This document shows positions 7,368 through 15,220 of a stretch of 64,000 bases of DNA, piece after piece. Position 1 is the first letter of the stretch. Each line of letters opens with the position of its first letter. The DNA lies in assembly GCA_963696025.1 (NCBI GenBank), contig CAVOII010000004.1:186001-250000 (forward strand). Direction: 5' to 3'. Made by a program: the position numbers and the translations under genes. This DNA is from JABCYV01 sp963696025. GTDB lineage: Bacteria > Acidobacteriota > Terriglobia > Terriglobales > Acidobacteriaceae. Under the pieces are notes generated by a model that saw nothing but the letters and a program-made list of their open reading frames with translations, was not told the origin of the DNA and did no database searches.

Positions 7368-9767
7368 ATGAAACAAGAAGTTTCGGTTGAACTTGCCGGC
7401 GGTAAACGCCTCTCATTCGAAACCGGAAAACTAGCTAAACAAGCGCACGGCTCGGTGGTGGTGCGCATGGGTGACAACGTTGTGTTGGCCACCGGCGTAG
7501 CTAACCCGGACCCACGAGAAGGAATCGACTTCTTTCCGCTCACCGTTGATTACCGTGAATATACCTATGCTGGAGGCCGCATTCCTGGCGGCTTTATCAA
7601 GCGCGAAGGCCGCCCCAGTGAGCGCGAAATTCTAACCAGCCGAATGATTGATCGCCCGATCCGGCCGTTATTTCCGGAGGGCTTTCGCTGCGAGACCCAG
7701 GTGATCGCCTTCGTTCTCTCGGCGGACACGGAAAACGATCCCGACGTAGCCGCGATCAACGGGGCTTCCTGCGCTCTTACGATTTCTGATATCCCGTTCA
7801 ACGGCCCCATTGGCGCAGTGCGTGTCGGTTTGGTAAACGGCGCTCTTGTCGTCAATCCTACATACAGCGAAATGCGGGACAGTCTACTCAATATCGTCGT
7901 TGTAGGCACGGCATCTGGCATCGTGATGGTGGAATCCGGTGCCAAAGAGGTAAAGGAAGAGACGGTGGTCGATGCCATTGAATTTGGCCACGCAGAGATC
8001 AAGAAGATCTGCGCCACCATCAATCAGCTAAAGGAAAGAGCTGGAAAACCGAAGCGCCCCGTAACTCCAACCGAATTTGACGAAGCCTATTTCAATAGCC
8101 TGAGAGCAAAAATTGGCGACCAGCTCGCTGAGCGTCTCGATACACAGAAACACCCTAAGGCTGAGAGCTACAACCTCGTCAGGGAACTCAAGAAAGAACT
8201 GCTGGCGGCGATCCCGGCGGAGGACGAAGCGGCACAGCAAAAGCTGAAAACCTACTTTGAGGTCCTGCGGGAGCGCACTTTTCGCGAAGCCGTAATCAAT
8301 CAGAAGCGACGTCCAGACGGCCGCGCCTTTGACCAGGTCCGAGACATTTGGGTCGAAGTCGGCGTATTGCCGCGGACTCACGGCTCCGCAATCTTTACCC
8401 GGGGCGAAACCCAGGCGCTGGTGACCACCACCTTAGGCACCAGCGACGACATGCAGCGCCTTGAAGTTTTCGAAGGCGAAGCCAAAAAACGCTTTATGCT
8501 CCACTACAACTTTCCGCCATTCTCGGTTGGCGAAGTTCAATTTCTGCGAGGCGCAGGACGCCGTGAAATCGGTCACGGTGCCTTGGCGGAGCGCGCTGTT
8601 TCCTTCGTACTCCCCGCAGAAGATAAATGGCCCTACGCGATGCGCGTGGTATCGGACATTCTGGAGTCTAATGGCTCCTCGTCGATGGCAACCGTCTGCG
8701 GAGCTTCGTTGTCGCTAATGGATGCCGGTGTTCCGCTCAAGTCACCGGTTGCTGGCGTAGCCATGGGCTTAGTGAAGGAAGGCGATCAGTATGCCATCCT
8801 GACCGACATTGCCGGTGCCGAAGACCACTACGGCGATATGGACTTCAAAGTCGCCGGTACCAGAGACGGTATTACCGCCTTGCAGATGGATATCAAGGTC
8901 GGCGGTATCACCGCGCAAATCATGCGTGAAGCCCTGGCTCAGGCGCAGCGCGGGCGGTTGCATATTCTCGACAAGATGAGTGAAGGATTGTCCATTCCTC
9001 GGGAGAAAGTTTCGACTTACGCTCCCCGTATCTACACCCTGCAGATTCCAGTCGATAAGATTCGCGACGTGATCGGACCAGGCGGCAAGATGATCCGCAG
9101 CATCATCGAGCAAACCGGGGTGAAGATTGATGTGGAGGACACGGGCAAGGTCAACGTGGCTTCGAACGATGAAGTTTCCGCCAATAAAGCGCTGCAGATC
9201 ATCCGCGACTTGACTGCAACCGCGGAAGTGGGTAAGACGTATCTCGGCAAAGTGACTCGTCTGGCTGATTTCGGCGCATTCGTCGAGATCATCCCAGGCA
9301 CGGACGGCTTGTTGCACATCAGCGAAGTTGCCGAGCATCGCATCAAAGACGTCCGCGACGAACTTAAAGAAGGCGACCAGGTGCTGGTAAAGGTGCTTGC
9401 GGTCGAAGGCAATCGCATCCGGCTTTCGCGAAAGGCAATTCTTAAAGAACAGCGCGCCAAGATGGGCGGAGGCGACGTGGTCGCGGCAGATAATGGTGGC
9501 GAGGCACACGGCGAACCGGCTCCCGCGCCTGCTCTTACTATCGAAGGCGGTGGGGATTATTCCGACGAGCCCGAGCCCAACTTCAATCGTGATGCCTCCG
9601 TAGCTGGAGCAGGAGCCATTGACCGCGGCCCTGGAGATCGTCCAGATCGGGGTGGTCGCGGTGGCCGTCCAGGCGGAGGAGGCGGACGAGGCCGTGGCCG
9701 TGGTCGCGGACCAGGAGGTGGCGGCCGCGGTGGCTACGGCGGTGGTCACGGCGGGCCGCGTCACTAG
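7368..9767 (+). CDS. pnp: Polynucleotide phosphorylase
   Basis: A 799-residue 3'-5' phosphorolytic exoribonuclease of the RNA degradosome. It has two RNase PH cores (the first from about residue 10; the second from about 320 with FTRGETQALVTTTLGTSDD), a KH domain at about 560-620 (KIRDVIGPGGKMIRSIIEQT), and an S1 domain at about 622-690 (GKVTRLADFGAFVEIIPGTD). The protein is longer than the usual 700-720 residues because of a C-terminal tail that is acidic at first and then almost purely Gly and Arg with a few His (about 745-799), a likely RNA- or protein-binding extension. The ATG has AAGGA upstream. A strong terminator follows at 9797-9831. Confidence 0.97.
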   Translation: MKQEVSVELAGGKRLSFETGKLAKQAHGSVVVRMGDNVVLATGVANPDPREGIDFFPLTVDYREYTYAGGRIPGGFIKREGRPSEREILTSRMIDRPIRPLFPEGFRCETQVIAFVLSADTENDPDVAAINGASCALTISDIPFNGPIGAVRVGLVNGALVVNPTYSEMRDSLLNIVVVGTASGIVMVESGAKEVKEETVVDAIEFGHAEIKKICATINQLKERAGKPKRPVTPTEFDEAYFNSLRAKIGDQLAERLDTQKHPKAESYNLVRELKKELLAAIPAEDEAAQQKLKTYFEVLRERTFREAVINQKRRPDGRAFDQVRDIWVEVGVLPRTHGSAIFTRGETQALVTTTLGTSDDMQRLEVFEGEAKKRFMLHYNFPPFSVGEVQFLRGAGRREIGHGALAERAVSFVLPAEDKWPYAMRVVSDILESNGSSSMATVCGASLSLMDAGVPLKSPVAGVAMGLVKEGDQYAILTDIAGAEDHYGDMDFKVAGTRDGITALQMDIKVGGITAQIMREALAQAQRGRLHILDKMSEGLSIPREKVSTYAPRIYTLQIPVDKIRDVIGPGGKMIRSIIEQTGVKIDVEDTGKVNVASNDEVSANKALQIIRDLTATAEVGKTYLGKVTRLADFGAFVEIIPGTDGLLHISEVAEHRIKDVRDELKEGDQVLVKVLAVEGNRIRLSRKAILKEQRAKMGGGDVVAADNGGEAHGEPAPAPALTIEGGGDYSDEPEPNFNRDASVAGAGAIDRGPGDRPDRGGRGGRPGGGGGRGRGRGRGPGGGGRGGYGGGHGGPRH

Positions 9768-9796
9768 GCCCGTCAAGGAATAGCCCAGATCAGTGA

Positions 9797-9831
9797 AAGG
9801 CCGCGATGAACATCGCGGCCTTGTTCTTTTT
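9797..9831 (+). terminator. Rho-independent terminator of rpsO-pnp
   Basis: AAGGCCGCGATG (9797-9808) pairs perfectly over 12 bases with CATCGCGGCCTT (9811-9822) around a two-base loop and is followed by GTTCTTTTT. It lies 29 bases after the pnp stop. Its presence also argues against starting the next gene before about 9830. Confidence 0.9.
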
Positions 9832-9963
9832 CGCAGCTGGCGCTTATTCCGCAAAAGTATAATCTCCGAATCTGGTCTCGTAAGCGGTTTTTTCGGAGCC
9901 GAAGACGAACCCTCAGGGGCTAAAGCCCAGTGCTTGCGGGTCCCGAGTGACACGACTGAAGTC

Positions 9964-11388
9964 ATGCCCTTTTACGACGCCACTTATGAAATCAATTCTA
10001 CCCTCTCCCGGAGCCTCTCTCGCCTGTGCAATGTATTGGTTGCTCTGTCGTTGGTCGCGCAAGCGCAGAACGTAGATCCGAAGAAAGGCCGGGTCACGGG
10101 CAACCCGATGTCCGGTAACAAGTACACCATCGAGCAGGAAGTGCAGATCGGACGCGAGGGAATGGCTGAAGTGGAGCGCAAGCTGACGCTGCTGCCAGCG
10201 TCCCATCCGATGTCGAAGTACATTGCCACGCTGGGTCAGCGACTCGCTGACAAGGCGCCAGGTTATAAGTTTCCTTACAGCTTCAAAGTGGTTCGTGAGA
10301 AATCGATCAATGCCTTCGCCATGCCCGGCGGCCCGATCTATGTGCACACCGGACTGATCGAAGCCGCCACGGAATCGGAACTGGCCGGTGTGATGGGCCA
10401 CGAGATTTCGCACGTGGTGATGCGGCATTCCACTCGTCAGGCCACGAAGCAGATGAAGGCGCAACTTCCCCTTGCCATTCTGGGTGGCGTCCTCGGAGCT
10501 GGAGTGGGCGGCTGGGCCGGCGCCTTGGGGCAAATGGGAATGTCGCTGACTGCCGGCAGCGTCTTCATGAAATATTCGCGCGATGCCGAAACCGAGGCTG
10601 ACATGGTGGGCGCGCAGATTATTTATGACGCCGGCTTCGACCCGCAAGCCATCGTCAGTTTCTTTGCCAAATTAGCAGAGCAACAAGGTGGAAAGAGTGG
10701 ACCGCAGTTTCTGGCTTCGCATCCTGACCCAGGCAACCGAGCGAAGGAAATCTCACGAATCCTCTCTCGTTTTCCGGCTAAAAATTTTCAGAAGACAGAC
10801 AACCCCGAATTTCTTGCAGCCAAGAAGTCGTTGTCAGATCTCGGCGCGGAGGCATCTCCAGCAGTCGAGAAACCAACAGATATACGGCGTCTCGCCGCTG
10901 CCAGCCTTGCCAGTAACAATTTTAAGATCTTGCAGCATGCCGCGTTTGCCATCAGCTATCCGGCGAATTGGCAGATCAGCGGCGATGCTGACTCTGGCAT
11001 GAAGATCTATCCCGACGGGGGTGCTTCCGGGGGAACGCTGGCTTACGGGGCGATGATCAGCGGCTTTCAGCCGAAAACCAAAGGTAAAGAGCTCGACGAT
11101 GCAGTGCGGGAATTGATCGCAGACATCGAGTCTACCAACCCTGATCTAAAGGTGGCCAATAGCCCCCAGGCATTCACGTTAGATGGCCGGTCAGCGCGGA
11201 AACTCGATTGGTTCGGAACCTCCGCCGTTCGCGAGAATGGCAAGGCGCTCCGCGAGCGAGTCAGGCTGGTGGCGCTACCGGCAAAGTCAGGAGTGGTGCT
11301 GTATCTGGTCTTTGTCGCGCCTGAACCCGACTTCCAAGTCCTAGGGCCGGTTTTTGAGAGGATGTTGAATAGTTTGCAGGTCCGCTAA
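9964..11388 (+). CDS. Secreted M48-family zinc metalloprotease with C-terminal extra domain
   Basis: A 474-residue protein when started at the ATG at 9964; the reading frame is open to 9793, but that would begin ahead of the pnp terminator. The N-terminus (STLSRSLSRLCNVLVALSLVAQAQ) looks like a signal peptide. The M48 domain has the zinc motif HEISH at residue 146, preceded by the segment NAFAMPGGPIYVHTGLIEAA, and the third-ligand region SRDAETEADMVGA near 207-217. The last 160 residues, starting around FAISYPANWQISGD, form a separate domain resembling PsbP/DUF1795-like folds; its role is unknown. It probably acts in the periplasm as a BepA/YggG-like quality-control protease. It converges with murA. 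Confidence 0.85.
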   Translation: MPFYDATYEINSTLSRSLSRLCNVLVALSLVAQAQNVDPKKGRVTGNPMSGNKYTIEQEVQIGREGMAEVERKLTLLPASHPMSKYIATLGQRLADKAPGYKFPYSFKVVREKSINAFAMPGGPIYVHTGLIEAATESELAGVMGHEISHVVMRHSTRQATKQMKAQLPLAILGGVLGAGVGGWAGALGQMGMSLTAGSVFMKYSRDAETEADMVGAQIIYDAGFDPQAIVSFFAKLAEQQGGKSGPQFLASHPDPGNRAKEISRILSRFPAKNFQKTDNPEFLAAKKSLSDLGAEASPAVEKPTDIRRLAAASLASNNFKILQHAAFAISYPANWQISGDADSGMKIYPDGGASGGTLAYGAMISGFQPKTKGKELDDAVRELIADIESTNPDLKVANSPQAFTLDGRSARKLDWFGTSAVRENGKALRERVRLVALPAKSGVVLYLVFVAPEPDFQVLGPVFERMLNSLQVR

Positions 11389-11411
11389 AGTGACGCAGGG
11401 CGACTTCGGCA

Positions 11412-12716
11412 TCACGCCCTCACTGCCGGCACTGCTGCACGCTTCGGCAGAATCTCTCCGATGCGCCTGATCTGCGCGCCTACCCCGCGCAGTTTTTCCT
11501 CGATGTTCTCGTAGCCGCGGTCGATGTGATACACGCGGTCAATGATGGATTCACCTTCCGCCACCAGGGCCGCCAGCACCAAAGATGCCGAGGCGCGGAG
11601 ATCAGAGGCAAGGACTGCTGCTGCGCTCAACGGAGTCTTGCCGCGGATTATCGCACGACTGCCTTCGATCTTGATATTCGCACCCATGCGCACCAGTTCC
11701 TGCGCGTGCATGAAGCGGTTGTCAAAGATGTTCTCGGTGATGACTGAGCTTCCGCCGGCTTGCGTGGCCAGCACCATGTATTGCGCCTGCATGTCAGTCG
11801 GGAATCCCGGATACTCCTCGGTGGCAACGTCGGCGGCTTCGAAGGGAGCGTCGCCTCTCACCCGGACCGAATCCGCGGTGTGAGCTGTTCTTACGCCAAC
11901 CTCATCCAGTTTCTGCAGCAGCGCTCCCAAGTGAAGCGGATCACAGCTCGCGACATTCAAATCTCCAGCGGTGAGCGCACCAGCGACGATGAACGTCCCG
12001 GCCTCGATCCGATCCGGAATGATGCGATGTTTCGCCCCATGTAGCTTGCTCACGCCCTTGATGCGAACGGTCGAAGTTCCAGCGCCTTCAATTCGCGCAC
12101 CCATCTTATTCAGTAAATCGGCGAGGTCGGCGACCTCGGGCTCGCGGGCGCAGTTTTGCAGAATGGTTTCGCCTTCGGCGAGCGTGGCCGCCATAAGCAG
12201 ATCCTCGGTTCCAGTCACGGTGATCCTATCGAAAACGATTTCGGCTCCACGCAAGCGGTCCGCGCTGGCTTCGACGTATCCGTGATCCTGCGTGATCTTT
12301 GCGCCGAGCCGCTCCAGGCCCCTGATATGCAGATCAATCGGTCGTGCTCCGATAGCACAACCTCCGGGCAAAGACACGCGAGCCCGCCCACAGCGCGCCA
12401 GCAGCGGCCCCAGCACCAATGTTGAGGCCCGCATGGTCTTTACTAATTCGTACGAAGCTTCAGGTGCCGTGAGATTCCTGCAGCACAGAGTTGTGCGATG
12501 CTGCGCCCGTCCGTAGCCAAGTTCGACTTCCGCGCCCATCGCGGCCAGCAGCTTGCGCGTGGTCTCAATGTCGCGCACCTGGGGAATGTTTTCCAGGATG
12601 ACCGGCTCTTCTGTAAGCAAGGCGGCAGCCATGCAGGGAAGCGCGGCATTCTTGGCTCCGCTGACGCGAATTGTTCCGAGTAGCGGATTTCCGCCGCGAA
12701 TTACCAACTTATCCAT
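11412..12716 (-). CDS. murA: UDP-N-acetylglucosamine 1-carboxyvinyltransferase
   Basis: A 434-residue MurA, which transfers enolpyruvate from PEP to UDP-GlcNAc in the first committed step of peptidoglycan synthesis in the cytoplasm. It begins MDKLVIRGGNPLLGTIRVSG with the conserved K22-N23 pair. The active-site cysteine is at 120 in SLPGGCAIGARPID; this is the Cys form, so the enzyme should be fosfomycin-sensitive in principle. The length is slightly above the family norm (about 420) because of a short C-terminal extension. It is transcribed in the same direction as murQ, 102 bases downstream of it, with a repeat in between. Confidence 0.96.
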   Translation of the reverse strand: MDKLVIRGGNPLLGTIRVSGAKNAALPCMAAALLTEEPVILENIPQVRDIETTRKLLAAMGAEVELGYGRAQHRTTLCCRNLTAPEASYELVKTMRASTLVLGPLLARCGRARVSLPGGCAIGARPIDLHIRGLERLGAKITQDHGYVEASADRLRGAEIVFDRITVTGTEDLLMAATLAEGETILQNCAREPEVADLADLLNKMGARIEGAGTSTVRIKGVSKLHGAKHRIIPDRIEAGTFIVAGALTAGDLNVASCDPLHLGALLQKLDEVGVRTAHTADSVRVRGDAPFEAADVATEEYPGFPTDMQAQYMVLATQAGGSSVITENIFDNRFMHAQELVRMGANIKIEGSRAIIRGKTPLSAAAVLASDLRASASLVLAALVAEGESIIDRVYHIDRGYENIEEKLRGVGAQIRRIGEILPKRAAVPAVRA

Positions 12717-12775
12717 AGCAACCGGTTTTCTCGTAAACGATGGAAAGACTCGCCAATCTTAACAGTAGCCGGCGA

Positions 12776-12824
12776 GACACCGGCCTACAGATTTGTTAGC
12801 TGCCGTTGCGACGCCGGCCTACAG
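12776..12824. repeat. Two copies of GAC(A/G)CCGGCCTACAG
   Basis: GACACCGGCCTACAG (12776-12790) and GACGCCGGCCTACAG (12810-12824) lie 34 bases apart in the murQ-murA gap. The second copy overlaps the 3' end of murQ and supplies its TAG stop codon (12819-12821). The motif looks like a short dispersed intergenic element. Confidence 0.6.
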
Positions 12825-13766
12825 GCTGCGGGCCGCTGCGATTGCCCGGCGAACATGTCCCTGTGCCATATGTAACGCCCTTCGACCTTCTTTCCGCCCA
12901 ACTCGTGCCTGCAGCATCACCACAGCAACGGGAACATCGTTTGCCGCGGACTTCAGAGTTCTCATCGCCTCTTCGCGTCCGACACTGGCAACCCGCTGCA
13001 GGATGCTAACACCGCGTTCGAAAAGCTTTTCGTTCTTCACATGCAAGTTGATCATCAGGTTGCCGTAAACATAGCCTAACCTAGTCATGGCGCCGCTCGA
13101 GAGCATGTTGAGAACCATCTTCTGTGCGGTGCCGGCTTTCATGCGAGTGGATCCGGAGATAACCTCGGGGCCGACTTCCGTCACGATGGCAAAGTCAGCA
13201 GCCCTTTCCAGGGGAGAATTGGGATTGCATGTGACCGCAATCGTCTTGGCCCCGTGGCGCCGGGCGCGCTGAATCGCGGCCAGCGTGAATGGAGTGCGTC
13301 CGCTGGCGGCAATGCCCACGACCACATCATTCTTTCCTGGTTTCTTCTTTGCGATTTCATTCTCCCCCAGTTCGTGCGAATCTTCGCTGGCTTCAGATGC
13401 CGCGCTCAGAGCTTTGAGGCCGCCGGCCATGACAAACTGCACGGTTCTGGGATCGATGTTGAAGGTTGGCGGACATTCGGCCGCATCGAGGGCCGCGATG
13501 CGGCCGCTGGTTCCTGCGCCCACATAGATCAGCCTGCCGCCTCGCTTAAGGCAGCTTGCAATGAGATTAATGGCGCGGGCGATTTGTGGCAGAGCCCGCT
13601 TGACCACGGTGGCTACCTTGGCGTCTTCGGAATTCATGAGACGCGCGACTTCGAGCGACGACTTTAAGTCCAGCCCTGCCGCGTCCTGGTTGACCTGCTC
13701 CGTCGTGAGCTTGCCCAATTCCGCGTGCGTCCGGTGTGCTTCGCGTTTTACCGGTTGGCCTGTCAA
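12819..13766 (-). CDS. murQ: N-acetylmuramic acid 6-phosphate etherase
   Basis: A 315-residue MurQ, which cleaves the lactyl ether of MurNAc-6-phosphate to give GlcNAc-6-phosphate and D-lactate in cell-wall recycling. It is a SIS-domain protein with YVGAGTSGRIAALDAAECPP at 81-100 (conserved Glu at 97), VVVGIAASGRTPF, and ISGSTRMKAGTAQKM. The frame is open further upstream, but I place the start at the TTG at 13766, which overlaps the stop of the preceding serine-hydrolase gene as TTGA and gives the normal family length (about 300). The stop codon lies inside a repeat. Direct coupling to the AmiE-like hydrolase points to a MurNAc-peptide salvage function. Confidence 0.94.
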   Translation of the reverse strand: MTGQPVKREAHRTHAELGKLTTEQVNQDAAGLDLKSSLEVARLMNSEDAKVATVVKRALPQIARAINLIASCLKRGGRLIYVGAGTSGRIAALDAAECPPTFNIDPRTVQFVMAGGLKALSAASEASEDSHELGENEIAKKKPGKNDVVVGIAASGRTPFTLAAIQRARRHGAKTIAVTCNPNSPLERAADFAIVTEVGPEVISGSTRMKAGTAQKMVLNMLSSGAMTRLGYVYGNLMINLHVKNEKLFERGVSILQRVASVGREEAMRTLKSAANDVPVAVVMLQARVGRKEGRRALHMAQGHVRRAIAAARSL

Positions 13767-14983
13767 CGATTGGCCTCCAGGGCTTCGATCACGGCGTCGT
13801 GGAACCGCGGTCGCACTTCCTTGATGGCTTGATTGCTGCAATCGGGCCAGGTTCGATTGGTGAGCAGGCTGATCGAAAGCTGCCGTACAGGGTCGATCCA
13901 CAACGAAGTTCCCGTGTATCCAAGATGCCCAAAGGAGTCTGCGGAGAAATACTTCCCAGATTGTGACGGCGCAGACGGCGTATCCCAGCCTAACGCCTGG
14001 GAAGGGCCCGCTGGCGCTGTTTGCCGCTGGGTGAAGACGGTCAGTGTCTCTGGGCGAAGGATGGGTCGTCCACCGATCAGCATGGCATTGGCGAAGATGG
14101 CCAGGTCTTCAGCTGTCGCAAACACGCCTGCGTGTCCCGCGACGCCATGCAGCACGCTGGCATTTTCGTCCTGGACTTCTCCCTGGATGATGCGGTTGCG
14201 GAATGAACGATCATCCACCGTCGGAGGAATAGAAGAACGCCATGAGGGCGGCGGATTGAAAGCAGTGTGCGACATGCCTAGCGGGCCGAAGACCTGGTGT
14301 TGGCAGAATTGGTCAAGCGCTTCGTCGGCAATTCGCTCCAGCGCGATGCCGAGAATGATGAAGCCGATGTCGCTGTATGCGGACTTAGCGCCGGGGTCGG
14401 CTACCAGAGGAGTCGCGAATGCCGCAGCCAGAAGTTCATCGTGTGTTCTGGCCCGCAAGAACAGTTTCTCGTAGGCCGGCAGCCCTGAGGAGTGCGCCAG
14501 CAGCATGCGAAGCGTTACTTGGCGGCGGCGTGGGGAGTCTTCTTGGGCCGCGAAGTCAGGCACGATGGCGGCCACAGGCGTCTCCAAATCCAACAGCCCG
14601 CGCTCGTAGAGGACCATGGCCATGTTGGTCGTGGCTATGACTTTCGAAACGGAAGCGAGATCAAATATTGTGGCGGCCGTTACCTCGGGCGAATCGGGAT
14701 CGTAAGTGAAATGGCCAAAAGCTTTTAGGGCGACTAGTTTTCCGCCACTCGTGACCGCAACGGATGCCGCCGGGAAAGCACGCTCGGCGATGCCTTGCCT
14801 CAGCACCTCGAAAGCGCGGTCAAAAACAGCATCCTGTTGCTCGTAGGCACGAGCAGGGAAGTGCGCCGCAGATCCGGTACCGGTATTCAGCGGGGACGAA
14901 CTTTCTGACAAAGTTGTACGCTGCTCGATGTTGGGGTTATAGCAAAGTTCTAGAGGGGCGTAAAGGTCGCCTCTTAAGATCAT
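13763..14983 (-). CDS. AmiE-like serine hydrolase of the class C beta-lactamase family (cytoplasmic form)
   Basis: A 406-residue PF00144-type serine hydrolase with the three active-site motifs: S111-V-S-K114, Y203-S-D-I-G and H353-L-G-Y-T-G. No signal peptide is evident, so it probably acts in the cytoplasm. The family includes penicillin-binding and esterase-like enzymes and B. subtilis AmiE (YbbE), an N-acetylmuramyl-L-alanine amidase encoded next to murQ. The coupled murQ here favours that role: removing peptide from imported MurNAc-peptides. It shares the FGHxGxTGTSLWIDP block with the exported fusion protein encoded divergently. The ATG at 14983 lacks a clear Shine-Dalgarno; a later start is possible since the first 40 residues look unstructured. 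Confidence 0.75.
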   Translation of the reverse strand: MILRGDLYAPLELCYNPNIEQRTTLSESSSPLNTGTGSAAHFPARAYEQQDAVFDRAFEVLRQGIAERAFPAASVAVTSGGKLVALKAFGHFTYDPDSPEVTAATIFDLASVSKVIATTNMAMVLYERGLLDLETPVAAIVPDFAAQEDSPRRRQVTLRMLLAHSSGLPAYEKLFLRARTHDELLAAAFATPLVADPGAKSAYSDIGFIILGIALERIADEALDQFCQHQVFGPLGMSHTAFNPPPSWRSSIPPTVDDRSFRNRIIQGEVQDENASVLHGVAGHAGVFATAEDLAIFANAMLIGGRPILRPETLTVFTQRQTAPAGPSQALGWDTPSAPSQSGKYFSADSFGHLGYTGTSLWIDPVRQLSISLLTNRTWPDCSNQAIKEVRPRFHDAVIEALEANR

Positions 14984-15118
14984 ACTTGAAGGGGAATCGG
15001 GCTGGTGCTCTCGGGTCCGAGGCGTCCTGTCTTTTCACAAGGTGAAGATCCAGTCCGTTGTGGATTACACTATGCGGGCTCTGCCTGTAGCGCCAATGGT
15101 ACCCCTCACTTCAGTTTC

Positions 15119-15148
15119 TTGAGTAATCGGTCTGCTGTTGTGTAGAGT
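15119..15148 (+). promoter_or_regulatory. Candidate promoter of the hydrolase-NamZ fusion
   Basis: TTGAGT (15119-15124), an 18-base spacer and TAGAGT (15143-15148) lie in the 237-base divergent region between the two serine-hydrolase genes. The match to the sigma-70 consensus is four of six at each box, so this is only suggestive. Confidence 0.3.
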
Positions 15149-15220
15149 CAAAATATCCGCACAGCCAGAACAAGTTCGCGCTTCAATCGCTTTTCTTGCC
15201 ACGTCTTTTCTTTTTACGGC

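Noticed and set aside
9793..9963. N-terminal extension of the M48 protease to 9793
   Set aside because: It would begin before the pnp terminator stem and has no signal peptide; the ATG at 9964 leads into a signal sequence.
8769..9965. Long open frame (about 398 codons) on the minus strand inside pnp
   Set aside because: It is fully antisense to pnp and its translation shows no domain; long antisense frames are common in GC-rich genes.
9986..10075. Possible frameshift at the M48 start (ATGAAATCAATTC in another frame)
   Set aside because: That frame stops after 29 codons, and the in-frame segment LCNVLVALSLVAQAQ is already a good signal peptide.
11389..11425. Hairpin AGTGACGCAGGGCG...CGCCCTCACT between the M48 gene and murA as a bidirectional terminator
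   Set aside because: The stem is interrupted and no T-run follows on either strand.
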